Translations under genes and position numbers: made by a program | DNA from: Planctomycetia bacterium | GTDB lineage: Bacteria > Planctomycetota > Planctomycetia > Pirellulales > Thermoguttaceae | Direction: 5' to 3' | Assembly (NCBI GenBank): GCA_030527185.1 | Contig: JAUNBF010000015.1 | Coordinates: 1-58,784, forward strand | Length of the DNA: 58,784 nucleotides | Notes under the pieces: generated by a model | What the model saw: the letters and a program-made list of their open reading frames with translations, nothing else | What the model was told of the DNA's origin: nothing | Databases searched by the model: none | In this document: one piece after another, positions 8,821 to 17,783 of the stretch | Numbering within the stretch: position 1 is the stretch's first letter | How the letters are laid out: every line of letters begins with the position of its first letter

Positions 8821-10884
8821 TTATTCTATTCCCCACGCCTTACAAAACTGCCTCCACCGCACCTTCCCCACCGTCTTCAACGCCTCCGGCAGCTTGGAAG
8901 TGTCGTAATCCAGTAAAATATCCTCTTTTTTTTGCGGAGGTGTTCCCGGTTTTTTGGGAAAGCAGAATATCCATCCTCCTCCAGGGATACGAATCTCTGT
9001 TTTTTCCAAGTCCAAAATGGGTGGAATATCTTCTATTACAATATCAAGTCCTTTGGTACGAAGGTAATATTGTGTATAATAACGAAAACGAAAGGCACCT
9101 ATAAAGGATGGATATTCGAGAACATTTCCAAGATAGAGTTTTTGGGAAGACTCAAGAATTTCCTGTTCGGCAAATTCCAGAACAGTGTATGTCAACTTCT
9201 GTTTTACCTGGTTACAAAAAATGAGGGAACTGTTCAAAAGGAAAAAAGAGAGCAGGAAAGAGATCATAACAGTCCATCGAACCGCCAGAAAAGATGGATA
9301 GTCTCTCGCCTGACGCAACAAAATCAGAAGTACCAAAACAGGAAAGGCATACATTTGAGGAATGAATCTCGCCCACCACAAATGAGGCTGCACAGCGACG
9401 GTCAACAAGATTGCCCCCAGAACGAGCCAGGAGTCCCAACCACGAACGAGGAACAAAAGACCACAGGAAAAAATGAGCAATAAAGGAAAAATTCCCCAAG
9501 CACCACCAGGTTCATAAAAGGAAAAAAAGGTAATCTCCTGAATATCTACGGGGATTGCCTCAAGAAGGATACAATCTATTCTATCAAGTTCAGAAGGTGC
9601 GATCAGATGGGCATAAAAAAACCTTTGCAAGGGCGTCGCGTCTCGAAAATGATCCCAGGTATACCACGTTTTCAAAATATCCTCTTTCGGATGATTTATC
9701 TCATCCAGTGTATGCAGTGGATAAAACGGGCTGGTATGGTTCCACGTATTCGTCACATACGGATTCCACCCGCACAAAATCACCATAACAAAAATCGTCC
9801 CCATGCACCCCCACCACGCGCGTTGCGAACAACCCAAACTGCCCCCCCTCCGCAGATTAATACTTTGGGCGACCACATTTCTGTTCCTAAACCATATCCA
9901 CACCATCGGCAACGAATACAACATCCCCGCCAACCCAAAATAAACCGGAGCGGTATGTTTCAGCGTGCAGCCATAAATCACTGATCCCAGTACAAGTGGC
10001 AACCATGTTTTATTGCCTGTTTTCAACCACACGAAGGAACTCAGGAGAAAAATCAAAAACGAAAGCCCCAGATTTCCATCAATCATCCCTCCATTCATTT
10101 CCTGCAATGCAATTCTGTTAAACGCCAACAAAAAAGCTGCGACAAGCGTTATTCCATCAGAAAGCCCCAGCCAGGTTTTCAATAAGTGATAAAATATCAA
10201 AATAGAAACGAGAATAAGAAGTGGATTTACATAATCCCCTGCGTCGATAATTCCCGTCAGTAAATAGGTAACACCCACAATTACCCATTCTCCTTTAGGA
10301 AAATAGACAGTATGGGAATAATTTACATCCTGTGGAGACCAGCCCTTGTCAATCATAAAGGAACTTAAATTAGGCTGCCAGACCGGATTCCACCCTTCCG
10401 CCATCAAAATCGCTCCAGGTTTATGATAAATCATCCCATCGATGGCTCGTTCCCTCGACAACGACGCCATCCCCAGGCATCCCAGCCACAATCCCGCCAC
10501 CACCAGCAAATTGACGGCAAAAACTTTCCTTTCCGACGACAATTTCCACAAAACTCCCACTGCCAACAACAGAGCCACTACCCCATGCCATTTTGTTAGC
10601 GGAATCCCAATCAAAAACCCCAGACTTCCCAGCAGAAAGCAGAAAAACGGAAATGCCAACGATCCAAGACAAATGGGATACCAGTATTTTTCAGGAATCT
10701 GCGAAATTTTCCGGCAGGGAATGCTCAACAAAGCCAGCAGTGCATAAAACACAAACGGCGTCACCGGCACATCCGCAAAACACCCACCCAACTTCTTCGC
10801 CACCACGCACAGGACCATGACAACGCCGAATGCCACCGCCAGAACATTCCAGTTTTTCTCCCCAAAGGCCAAAAACTTTTCCAT
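8821..10884 (-). CDS. Multi-pass GT-C-like membrane glycosyltransferase
   Basis: This intact 687-residue integral membrane protein has about twelve hydrophobic segments, among them VAFGVVMVLCVVAKKLGG and LLILVSILIFYHLL. It ends in a soluble periplasmic-looking part. The general plan, with an early polar loop between membrane segments and a position beside a polyprenyl-phosphate GT2 enzyme, resembles GT-C transferases of the ArnT/PMT/GT39 kind that take sugar from a polyprenyl carrier. No family-specific signature could be confirmed by eye. The ATG follows GAGGA. It lies 15 bp after the GT2 gene and 18 bp before its own frameshifted near-duplicate, so the three form one operon. Confidence 0.65.
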   Translation of the reverse strand: MEKFLAFGEKNWNVLAVAFGVVMVLCVVAKKLGGCFADVPVTPFVFYALLALLSIPCRKISQIPEKYWYPICLGSLAFPFFCFLLGSLGFLIGIPLTKWHGVVALLLAVGVLWKLSSERKVFAVNLLVVAGLWLGCLGMASLSRERAIDGMIYHKPGAILMAEGWNPVWQPNLSSFMIDKGWSPQDVNYSHTVYFPKGEWVIVGVTYLLTGIIDAGDYVNPLLILVSILIFYHLLKTWLGLSDGITLVAAFLLAFNRIALQEMNGGMIDGNLGLSFLIFLLSSFVWLKTGNKTWLPLVLGSVIYGCTLKHTAPVYFGLAGMLYSLPMVWIWFRNRNVVAQSINLRRGGSLGCSQRAWWGCMGTIFVMVILCGWNPYVTNTWNHTSPFYPLHTLDEINHPKEDILKTWYTWDHFRDATPLQRFFYAHLIAPSELDRIDCILLEAIPVDIQEITFFSFYEPGGAWGIFPLLLIFSCGLLFLVRGWDSWLVLGAILLTVAVQPHLWWARFIPQMYAFPVLVLLILLRQARDYPSFLAVRWTVMISFLLSFFLLNSSLIFCNQVKQKLTYTVLEFAEQEILESSQKLYLGNVLEYPSFIGAFRFRYYTQYYLRTKGLDIVIEDIPPILDLEKTEIRIPGGGWIFCFPKKPGTPPQKKEDILLDYDTSKLPEALKTVGKVRWRQFCKAWGIE

Positions 10885-10899
10885 GGATTCCTCGACCCT

Positions 10900-11718
10900 T
10901 TATGCCCAAAAACCGTATTTCAAAATACACCAAATCGCCTTGCAGCCATCCTTCCACCCGATTTTCTTCCCTTCGGCATAGGAACGTCCAGAATAGCTAA
11001 CCGACATTTCATAGACGCGGAAACCTGCTTTGGCAACGCGGGCAGTCACTTCCGGCTCGAAGCCGAAACGGTCTTGTTGGAGTTGTGGCAGAATTTCCTG
11101 CAAACACTCACGGCGAAAGAGTTTATAGCACGTCTCCATATCGGTCAGGTTGAGATTCGTGAAGCAGTTGGAGAGGAACGTGAGGAACTGATTCCCCATG
11201 GAGTGCCAGAAATAAAGGACGCGATGTGGCTGGTCGCCGAGGAAACGACTTCCGTAAACGACATCCGCTTTCCCATCGAGAATCGGTTTTAGCAGGCGGG
11301 TATACTCATTCGGATCGTACTCCAAATCCGCGTCCTGCACAATGACGACATTTCCCGTTGCCTCCGCAAAACCGGTGCGCAGAGCCGCACCTTTTCCACG
11401 ATTGACTTCATGGTAGCACAGTTTCATTTGATTTTGCGGGTCGTCGCCATACTTTTCCGCAAGCTCTTTCATCACGTCGCGGGAAGCATCTTTGCTACAA
11501 TCATCGACGAGGATGATCTCTTTACGAATCGGGACATTTCGGACGGCCAGCAGGATGGTCGCGAGCGTTTTTTCTTCGTTATAAACCGGAATGACGACAG
11601 AAAGCAGAAAATCTTCAGGAATCACAAAAAAACCGAGTGCTTTACAGGTCGATTCGCCCAAAAGAACACACATCTGCTCATACCATGCCGCAGAATAAGA
11701 AGGAGCCACAGAATCCAT
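10900..11718 (-). CDS. Family 2 glycosyltransferase, polyprenyl-phosphate sugar synthase type
   Basis: This 272-residue GT-A fold enzyme opens its domain with [13 protein letters not shown]. The metal- and nucleotide-binding parts are seen as [22 protein letters not shown] and [12 protein letters not shown]. The stretch [11 protein letters not shown] and the final RIxKxGxR-like region are typical of dolichol/undecaprenyl-phosphate mannosyl- or glucosyltransferases (DPM1-like). Such enzymes load sugar on a lipid carrier at the cytoplasmic face. The two GT-C-like proteins downstream would then use that carrier outside. No C-terminal membrane helices are present, as in DPM1. It is the first gene of the three-gene operon. 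Confidence 0.88.
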   Translation of the reverse strand: MDSVAPSYSAAWYEQMCVLLGESTCKALGFFVIPEDFLLSVVIPVYNEEKTLATILLAVRNVPIRKEIILVDDCSKDASRDVMKELAEKYGDDPQNQMKLCYHEVNRGKGAALRTGFAEATGNVVIVQDADLEYDPNEYTRLLKPILDGKADVVYGSRFLGDQPHRVLYFWHSMGNQFLTFLSNCFTNLNLTDMETCYKLFRRECLQEILPQLQQDRFGFEPEVTARVAKAGFRVYEMSVSYSGRSYAEGKKIGWKDGCKAIWCILKYGFWA

Positions 11719-11805
11719 ATTCCACCCTTTCCAATGAATAACACATAAACTCCCCCAGTGTACAACTTTCCATCAATCCGTACAATCCCCCCCTCTGAAA
11801 ACCCC

Positions 11806-12780
11806 TTAATCCCCCACTTCATTCCCTGCTTTTTGAGCCACGATACTAACGAGGATAAGCTGCATGGCGTGGTAAATCATGATGGGGAGGAGGAGGATTC
11901 CGGCCAGGGAGGAATCGGTCAGAAGGACTTGTGCCATGACGGTTGCGTGGACGAGCGATTTTTTGGAACCGCAGAAAATCGTGGTAATCGTATCTTCGCG
12001 GGAGAAACGCAGCAGCAGACAAATCCATTTGAGCAGGTAAAAAACGACCCAGAACAGTCCGAACAAAACGCCTGTCAGATTCAGCAACGTCGTCCAGGCC
12101 AGCGGCGCAAACATCTCCTCCTGAAACGAGTGGCAAAACGACGTGTAAACAATCAACAGAATGATTCCCTGATCCATCTGCCGCAGCCGCCTGTCATATT
12201 GTACGGAAATCCATCCCCACTTGGCGTGGAGCAAAATCCCAGCCAGAATCGGCACGATCACCTGAAGGATGAGCGAGAAAATGACGTGGGGCAACGCTTT
12301 TCCACCCTGGGCACTGTGGATGAAGACCTGCATCCAAAGAGGGGTCAGAAAAACGCCGAGCAAACTGGAAATACTGGCATCGAAAATGGCTGCCGGGACA
12401 TTTCCGCGAGCGATATTGACCATCACGACCGACGAAGAGACCGTCGAAGGGAGCGCAGCCAAAAAAAACATCCCGATTCCAATCCAGTGGTACGTTTCCG
12501 ACCCCTGCATACTCCACGCAAACGGAAAAACGAGTGCCGGAAACAGCACGAACGTAGCCAGTTGCACGACGATATGCAGTTTATAATTCGCCAGTCCCTG
12601 ATGAATCTGCTGCCAATTGAGCCGCAGTCCGTAGAAAAAAAAGATAACCGCCACACCCCAGTGCGCAATTCCCGCCAGCACCTCTCCACTCCCCACCCCA
12701 GGAGCCAGCCATGCTGCCAGAATCGACGCGAACAGCAGCCAGATAAAACCATCCAAACCCAAACGTTTTAAGTGATACAT
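11806..12780 (-). CDS. SBF-like (bile acid:sodium symporter superfamily, YfeH-like) transporter
   Basis: This 324-residue protein has about ten membrane segments. Characteristic stretches are HWGVAVIFFFYGLRLNW, FFLAALPSTVSSSVVMV (the conserved PSTVSSS segment of the SBF-like family), and FCGSKKSLVHATVMAQVL, which mirrors the CGSKKSL segment of YfeH proteins. The family exchanges sodium or protons for organic anions; the substrate is not known. It starts with an ordinary ATG at 12780 and stands alone, with a 145-bp repeat on its upstream side and the glycosylation operon 87 bp downstream. Gene context does not reveal its substrate. Confidence 0.85.
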   Translation of the reverse strand: MYHLKRLGLDGFIWLLFASILAAWLAPGVGSGEVLAGIAHWGVAVIFFFYGLRLNWQQIHQGLANYKLHIVVQLATFVLFPALVFPFAWSMQGSETYHWIGIGMFFLAALPSTVSSSVVMVNIARGNVPAAIFDASISSLLGVFLTPLWMQVFIHSAQGGKALPHVIFSLILQVIVPILAGILLHAKWGWISVQYDRRLRQMDQGIILLIVYTSFCHSFQEEMFAPLAWTTLLNLTGVLFGLFWVVFYLLKWICLLLRFSREDTITTIFCGSKKSLVHATVMAQVLLTDSSLAGILLLPIMIYHAMQLILVSIVAQKAGNEVGD

Positions 12781-12789
12781 TATAAAATT

Positions 12790-12935
12790 AGCGGCGCAGC
12801 CGCGGACAAAAGTCTTTGGAAGAGGGGGTCTGGGGGGGAGAATACTTTCTTCAGAAAGGTTTCCCCCCCACGGCGCTAAAAATCTTGACGGGAAAGCCGC
12901 TATCGCCTTGGCGCAAGCGGCGCTGCGCCTGGGCC
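12790..12935 (+). repeat. Dispersed 145-bp intergenic repeat, copy A
   Basis: This unit starts GCGGCGCAGCCGCGGAC and ends GCGGCGCTGCGCCTGG, so the ends are nearly inverted (GGCGCAGC/GCTGCGCC). Inside are G-rich and matching C-rich stretches around CTTTCTTCAGAAAGG that form a second hairpin. Copies B (16325-16468) and C (16511-16656, inverted) follow within 4 kb. It does not encode protein; open frames through it are by-products of its composition. It looks like a MITE-like or REP-like structured repeat. Confidence 0.8.
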
Positions 12936-12948
12936 AGGGACCTACTCA

Positions 12949-14055
12949 TTATTCCTGAAAATAATCCAACAAACTTTCAAATTCGTCGTGATTACGAAAG
13001 AAAATTTCGATTTTTCCTTTTCCATGATCGTCGGCGGTCAAGCGAACTTTCAGTCCCAGTGCCTCTCGAAACTGATGTTCCAAATCAACGATCTGGGGCG
13101 AACGTTTTCGCAGTCGGGAAGTTTTCACAGGAGCCGGTTTCGTTTTGAGCGAAGTTGTTTTTTCAGGAAACAACGTCTTCGCAGCCGTCCCTCGGTCGGT
13201 CTCATTCCACTCCGTGACCATGATTTCGACTTGGCGAACGGTCAGATTTTCCTCGATAATCCGTTCGCACAAATCCATCTGCTCCTGTTTCGTCACCAAC
13301 GGCAAAAGTGCCCTGGCATGACCTTGCGTGATCCGTCCGGCAATGACCTCTTTCTGGATTTCCTGCGGCAGATCGAGGAGCCGGAGAAAATTGGCAATCG
13401 TCGAACGGTCGATGTGAATCCGCCCGGCCAATTCTTCCTGTGTACACTGGTGCTGCTCCAGATAATTCTGGAAGGAGATTGCTTTTTCAATCGCGTTGAG
13501 GTCTTTTCGGTGGAGGTTTTCAATCAGTGCCAATTCCGCCATCTCGCGGTCGTCCGCCTGAAGCACAATTGCCGGCACTTCCGTCCAGTTCAGGTGCATC
13601 GCTGCCCGAAAACGACGTTCCCCGGCAACGAGCTGATACCGTTCCCCATCCCGCCGCAGCACAATCGGCTGCAAAAGGCCATGGTCGCTGATACTTTCCG
13701 CCAGCGTTCGGATTTCTTCCCGGTTAAATTCGGAACGTGGCTGCCAAGGGTTGGAATCGATGAGCGAAACGCTGATCTGGTAAATCTGCTGCGTCACGTC
13801 CACATTTTCCACAGCCGTCGCGGGGGAAGGCGTTTCCGGCTGGTAAAACTCTGCCAGCGTCTTTTTCCCACTCTTCCGCACCGGCACTTCCGGCAAATCC
13901 TCCTCAAACGAGGTATCAAACGCGGAATCCTTCTTCTTTTTGGCAGCGTTTTCCCCAGTTCCGGTCGGGTCATTTTCCAAGTCCTTGATTTCGTCTGCCA
14001 AATCGACACCCAAAATGGCTTCGAGTCCTTTTCCGAGTTTTTTAGCCTTGCTCAT
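12949..14055 (-). CDS. parB: Chromosome partitioning protein ParB
   Basis: ParB is the CTP-dependent clamp that loads at parS and spreads. The CTP-binding boxes are seen as GERRFRAA (residues 145-152) and ENLHRKDLNAIE (179-190). A helix-turn-helix follows at TQEELAGRIHIDRSTIANFL (205-224), with a C-terminal dimerisation domain. The N-terminus MSKAKKLGKGLEAILG is the usual ParA-interacting leader, which fixes the ATG at 14055; the open frame upstream is not translated. It overlaps the end of parA by 14 bp. The length of 368 residues is slightly above average because of a linker after residue 20. Confidence 0.96.
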   Translation of the reverse strand: MSKAKKLGKGLEAILGVDLADEIKDLENDPTGTGENAAKKKKDSAFDTSFEEDLPEVPVRKSGKKTLAEFYQPETPSPATAVENVDVTQQIYQISVSLIDSNPWQPRSEFNREEIRTLAESISDHGLLQPIVLRRDGERYQLVAGERRFRAAMHLNWTEVPAIVLQADDREMAELALIENLHRKDLNAIEKAISFQNYLEQHQCTQEELAGRIHIDRSTIANFLRLLDLPQEIQKEVIAGRITQGHARALLPLVTKQEQMDLCERIIEENLTVRQVEIMVTEWNETDRGTAAKTLFPEKTTSLKTKPAPVKTSRLRKRSPQIVDLEHQFREALGLKVRLTADDHGKGKIEIFFRNHDEFESLLDYFQE

Positions 14056-14776
14056 TCTCCAAAACCTCCATGCACAATTCGATATAAGCTCGCGTACCTC
14101 TCGACCGTGGGGCATATTCCAGAACCGGCTTCCCGTAGCTGGACGCCTCCGCCACGGCAACATCCCGTGGAATCACGGTCTGATACACCACATCCTCGAA
14201 AAAATTACGGACTTCCGACTCCACTTCGTAAGTCAACTCCAATGCCGGATCCACCATCGTCAGCAAAATGCCGCTTTCGTACCATTTTTCTTTGGGAATG
14301 AGCGGAATCATCTTGGAAACCCCCTCCATCGCGAAAAATTCGCACTGAATCGGCATCAGCACCTGCGTCGAACACTCGATCGCCGTCCGCGTCAGAGGGG
14401 AAAGCGAAGGTGGCGAATCCATCAAAACATAGTCAAACGCATAAAATCCGGTTTTCAGGTGTTCTTTCATCCGCTCCGACTGCGACGGGTTGTCGTCAGC
14501 CATTTTCCGAATATCGTGAATACTCCGACATCCCGGCAAAAGCGAAAGACAACTCCATGCCGTCGGACGAATCGCCTCATTCCACGGCGTCTCCACCACA
14601 AACGGATGCCGATCCGTCGGCTTTTCACCCAGACCACTCGTCGCGTTGCACTGCGGGTCCAGGTCGATCACCAGCGTATTGAATCCCGCTCGAGCCAAAC
14701 AAGCTCCGAGATTGATCGCGGTCGTGGTTTTGCCCACGCCACCTTTCTGATTCATCACGCAAATGATTCGTGTCAA
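14042..14776 (-). CDS. parA: Chromosome partitioning ATPase ParA (Soj)
   Basis: This 244-residue deviant-Walker ATPase works with ParB in origin segregation. The signature NQKGGVGKTTTAINLGACLA stands at the N-terminus, DLDPQCNATSGLG follows, and the Walker B region is DYVLMDSPPSLSPLT. The start appears to be TTG at 14776, with AGGAG nine bases upstream. parB starts inside its last codons. A parS-like palindrome lies 20 bp upstream (14797-14810). A chromosomal parAB pair with nearby parS-like sites often lies near the replication origin, although no oriC or dnaA is seen here. Confidence 0.96.
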   Translation of the reverse strand: MTRIICVMNQKGGVGKTTTAINLGACLARAGFNTLVIDLDPQCNATSGLGEKPTDRHPFVVETPWNEAIRPTAWSCLSLLPGCRSIHDIRKMADDNPSQSERMKEHLKTGFYAFDYVLMDSPPSLSPLTRTAIECSTQVLMPIQCEFFAMEGVSKMIPLIPKEKWYESGILLTMVDPALELTYEVESEVRNFFEDVVYQTVIPRDVAVAEASSYGKPVLEYAPRSRGTRAYIELCMEVLENEQG

Positions 14777-14796
14777 AATTCTTTACTCCTAACCAG

Positions 14797-14810
14797 GTTT
14801 CTTGGGAAAC
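14797..14810. promoter_or_regulatory. parS-like site upstream of parA
   Basis: GTTTCTTGGGAAAC has the palindromic arms GTTTC/GAAAC of bacterial parS (GTTTCACGTGAAAC) with a changed centre. A sister site with the same flank CCAG stands at 17573-17586 (GTTTCTTGTGAAAC), and GTTTCTCGTGAAAG is at 17248-17261. Their position around parAB makes ParB binding plausible. Confidence 0.4.
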
Positions 14811-14879
14811 ATTCGCTTCAAACCCGACAGGTTGGAAGGTTTTCGGCCAGACGCAGCGCGGCTATTATTTTGTGTATTT

Positions 14880-16184
14880 TTATTCTACCGACCGAAACAC
14901 CAATCCCGACAACAATTTCGGATAAAAATACGTACTCTTCTGCGGCATCCGTTCCCCTTCCAAACACAGCGTCTTAATATCCTCCACCGTGGCAGGCATG
15001 ACGACCGCCGCGAGAGGAAATTGCCCGGTTTTCAGTTCCTCGACGAGTTCCGAGACCAAATGCACATAAACCGGCTTAGGGGCGTTCGGCTCGTCAAGGA
15101 GCGTATCCATGATGAGTTTGTGCAAAAGACTCACGCCCAGATTCCGCCAATCCTCCGTATGCTCACCCGCCACTGCCGGCTCTGCCATTTTCGCTTCTCC
15201 GGCAGGTGTCAGCGTACAGAGCGTCCAGGTATCGTCTTTCCGCGTATAAAGCCCAATTTCCCCCTGAATTCCGCCCGCTTCGAGTTTTTCCCAAACCTGC
15301 TGTCCGGTTTCCGCTCCTTTTCCAACCACTTCACACGTGAAGCAGTCCCCCAATTTGGCCTGCAATGCTTCGGAAGTCAACTCCGCAACGCCGGGGAAAA
15401 GTCGATGTGTTGGCAAAACAGCCAGTCCGGGGTCTTCCATCGCGATAAACATCGTCAAAACATAATGTGCCGGATGGTCTTTCGGAATTCCCATCTGGCG
15501 GAGGTGTTCCAGATAGTTGCATGCCGTCTCGTAACGGTGATGTCCATCCGCAATGAACAACGGTTTCTTCCCGATTTTCTCCTGCACCGCAGAAATCACG
15601 CTCGGTTCCGTCACTACCCACATTTTATGCGTCACGCCCAGATGGTCTTCCGCCATGAGCGGCGTTTTTCCTTCAATTTCCTTCTCCAAAATCGCCTGCA
15701 CTTCCGACTCCGCGTCGGGATACAGTCCGAAAATCTGGCTCAACTGCGTTTTCGTCACCGTTGTCAACATCAACCGATCCGCTTTCGCTGCTGCGTGTGT
15801 CTGTTCGTGGGGAAACACACACCCTTTCCCGAACGGCTGCACTTCCAGCCCTGCCATAAATCCTTTCCGCGTGTACGTTCTTCCCGCGTAATCGAAAATC
15901 TGGTGATACACATAGATTGCCGGGTCCGGTTCCGTAAACAGCACCCCTTCTTCCATCCACGACTGGAGTGTTTTTCGGGCACGGGTATACCGATTATTCT
16001 GTTCATCATCCGTTGGCAACTGTTTATTCAGAATCAGTCGCACCGCATTATTCGGATGTTTCGCGTAGAGCGTTTCCTGGAAATCCGCACCAATCACATC
16101 ATACGGAGGTGCCACCACATCCGAAAGTGAACCAACACGGCCTAAATCATAACGGATTCCGTAAATGGGTTGAATATTGGGCAT
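14880..16184 (-). CDS. DUF1015 family protein
   Basis: This protein of about 434 residues has the conserved blocks of DUF1015. VVAPPYDVI is at the N-terminus, a histidine-containing CVFPHEQTHAAAK lies in the middle, and LFIADGHHRYETACNYLEHL is the strongest family mark. The biochemical role of the family is not settled to my knowledge. The ATG at 16184 is chosen over the TTG at 16193 because AAAGGAG stands nine bases before it. It lies directly upstream of parA on the same strand, separated by 103 bp that contain the parS-like site, so co-transcription is uncertain. Confidence 0.9.
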   Translation of the reverse strand: MPNIQPIYGIRYDLGRVGSLSDVVAPPYDVIGADFQETLYAKHPNNAVRLILNKQLPTDDEQNNRYTRARKTLQSWMEEGVLFTEPDPAIYVYHQIFDYAGRTYTRKGFMAGLEVQPFGKGCVFPHEQTHAAAKADRLMLTTVTKTQLSQIFGLYPDAESEVQAILEKEIEGKTPLMAEDHLGVTHKMWVVTEPSVISAVQEKIGKKPLFIADGHHRYETACNYLEHLRQMGIPKDHPAHYVLTMFIAMEDPGLAVLPTHRLFPGVAELTSEALQAKLGDCFTCEVVGKGAETGQQVWEKLEAGGIQGEIGLYTRKDDTWTLCTLTPAGEAKMAEPAVAGEHTEDWRNLGVSLLHKLIMDTLLDEPNAPKPVYVHLVSELVEELKTGQFPLAAVVMPATVEDIKTLCLEGERMPQKSTYFYPKLLSGLVFRSVE

Positions 16185-16324
16185 TTTCGACAACTCCTTT
16201 GTTTCGTGAGGAACAGATTTTTTAGATACTAGGTTGTATTATAAAATATTTTTGGAAAAGATACAGGGGGCGCAAAAAGTAAACAAAGAACAAAACAAAA
16301 AGAAAAAAAGAAAACAAAAATAAT

Positions 16325-16468
16325 AGCGGCGCAGCCGCGGACAAAAGTCTTTGGAAGGAGAGGTCTGGAGAGGATAACTCTTTCTTCAGAAAGGTTTCCT
16401 CTCCACGGCGGTTCCGTCTTAACGGGAAAGCGGCTATCGCCTTGGCGCAAGCCGCGCTGCGTCTGGCA
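16325..16468 (+). repeat. Dispersed 145-bp intergenic repeat, copy B
   Basis: This is a more diverged copy of the repeat at 12790-12935, starting GCGGCGCAGCCGCGGAC. In it the G-rich and C-rich inner arms have changed together (GGAGAGGTCTGGAGAGGA with TTTCCTCTCCACGG), which keeps the stem paired and argues for selection on structure. Copy C lies 42 bp away in the opposite direction. Confidence 0.8.
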
Positions 16469-16510
16469 GGATGGCTAAGAAAATCTAGCGTTTCTGAAAA
16501 AAAGTCTTGC

Positions 16511-16656
16511 GGCCAGGCGCAGCGCCGCTTGCGCCAAGGCGATAGCGGCTTTCCCGTTAAGATTTTTGGCGTCGTGGGGGGGAAACCTTTCTGAAGAAAG
16601 TGTTCTCCCCCCCAGACCCCCTCTTCCAAAGACTTTTGTCCGCGGCTGCGCCGCTA
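16511..16656 (-). repeat. Dispersed 145-bp intergenic repeat, copy C (inverted)
   Basis: This is nearly identical to copy A but on the opposite strand. With copy B it forms a large inverted pair around a 42-bp centre, in the gap between the MqnD-like gene and the DUF1015 gene. The whole 485-bp gap holds only these two units and AT-rich flanks. Confidence 0.8.
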
Positions 16657-16669
16657 TTTTACATGTGTT

Positions 16670-17545
16670 TTATTGGGCAAACTCCGGCACCACCAACTCC
16701 GGCAACATCCCCGCCTCAAACCCATATCTCAACAACAACCGCACCGCTTCCCTCCCCCGTTCCCCAAAATCCACCGTCCAATCATTGACATACATCCCGA
16801 CGAACTGGTCAGCAAGCCTCAAATCCAACCCACGCCCGAATTGCAGCGCATACGCAATCGCCTCATCCCGATGTTGAAGGCCGAATTGAATACTTTGCTT
16901 AAGATACTTTTGAACTTTTTGAATCGTCTCAGCACCCAAATCTTTCCGAATCCCGTTCGCTCCGAGCGGCAGTGGATAGCCGGTCTTCTCAAGCCACCAC
17001 GCACCAGTATCGACGAGGAGTTGCAGCCCCTGGCGTTGGTAGGTGAGTTGGCCTTCATGAATAATCAACCCGGCAGCGACTTCCCGCCCTGCATTTTCCC
17101 CTTCGAGGACTTTCCCCGCCTCCACCACGTCGAGAATCTTGTCGAACGGCACGAGAACGTACTCAAACGGCGACTCCAGATACATCCCGCACGCCAGAAA
17201 CGCGGTCGTGAGCGTTCCTGGCACCGCAATCGTTTTTTTCCGCAAAGTTTCTCGTGAAAGCGGCTCACGAGCCACCAGCATTGGTCCATAACCATCCCCC
17301 ATACTGGCTCCACAGGAAGCGAGGACATACTTCTCGTGCAGGAAGGCATAGGCATGAAGACTCAACGCGGTCAATTCGTAAAACCCATCAAATGCCTGAT
17401 GGTTGAGGGTTTCAATATCGACGAGTTGGTGCGTAAAGCGAAGATTCTCTGTCTCCAGACAATCTTTTGCCAGGGCATAAAACATAAAAGCATCGTCGGG
17501 ATCAGGGCTATGCCCTACGCGAATGAGTTGTTCGGAAGTGTTCAT
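16670..17545 (-). CDS. mqnD: MqnD-like 1,4-dihydroxy-6-naphthoate synthase (futalosine menaquinone pathway)
   Basis: MqnD releases 1,4-dihydroxy-6-naphthoate from cyclic dehypoxanthinyl futalosine. The N-terminal VGHSPDPDDAFMFYAL corresponds to the SPCPNDxxF signature of the MqnA/MqnD family. ELTALSLHAYAFLHEKY, GYGPMLVARE and IAVPGTLTTAFLA follow, the order of this periplasmic-binding-like fold. A distal GLIIHEGQLTYQ holds the histidine region of MqnD. The ATG at 17545 is preferred over an upstream TTG. The protein has 291 residues and no signal peptide, as expected of the cytoplasmic enzyme. No other mqn genes are in the window. MqnA is the main alternative. Confidence 0.8.
   Translation of the reverse strand: MNTSEQLIRVGHSPDPDDAFMFYALAKDCLETENLRFTHQLVDIETLNHQAFDGFYELTALSLHAYAFLHEKYVLASCGASMGDGYGPMLVAREPLSRETLRKKTIAVPGTLTTAFLACGMYLESPFEYVLVPFDKILDVVEAGKVLEGENAGREVAAGLIIHEGQLTYQRQGLQLLVDTGAWWLEKTGYPLPLGANGIRKDLGAETIQKVQKYLKQSIQFGLQHRDEAIAYALQFGRGLDLRLADQFVGMYVNDWTVDFGERGREAVRLLLRYGFEAGMLPELVVPEFAQ
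17248..17261. promoter_or_regulatory. parS-like site within the mqnD-like gene
   Basis: GTTTCTCGTGAAAG differs from the consensus GTTTCACGTGAAAC at two positions and keeps the CGTGAAA core. Being inside a coding sequence it may be chance, but it lies 325 bp from another parS-like site. Confidence 0.3.
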
Positions 17546-17572
17546 TGGTAACAATCAGGCAAACTTTTCCAG

Positions 17573-17586
17573 GTTTCTTGTGAAAC
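17573..17586. promoter_or_regulatory. parS-like site between mqnD-like gene and ispD
   Basis: GTTTCTTGTGAAAC has perfect GTTTC/GAAAC arms and two central changes from parS. It shares the left flank CCAG with the site upstream of parA. It is intergenic, 2.8 kb from the parA start. Confidence 0.45.
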
Positions 17587-17783
17587 GGGCTTATCGGCAT
17601 CATCCTCCACTCGCCCAACGGGAAGGACACTCTCAGTTTAAAGAAAAAAACGCTCCTGAACAGTAGGGGCAATTAAAAAATTCACATGCCCCCTGTCTTT
17701 TCTTGGGAGAATCGACTATAATAAGGAGAAGCCTTTGTATAGGAAAAAAGAAGTAACTCCTCGCTAACCGGATAGGAAATTCC

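Noticed and set aside
12988..14977. Long plus-strand frames opposite parB and parA
   Set aside because: parB and parA are certain, and the opposing frames have atypical composition.
12816..16629. Similar short frames (starting MEEGVWGGE) in copies A and C of the 145-bp repeat
   Set aside because: They are similar only because the repeat is duplicated; copy B does not keep the frame, and the repeat looks structural.
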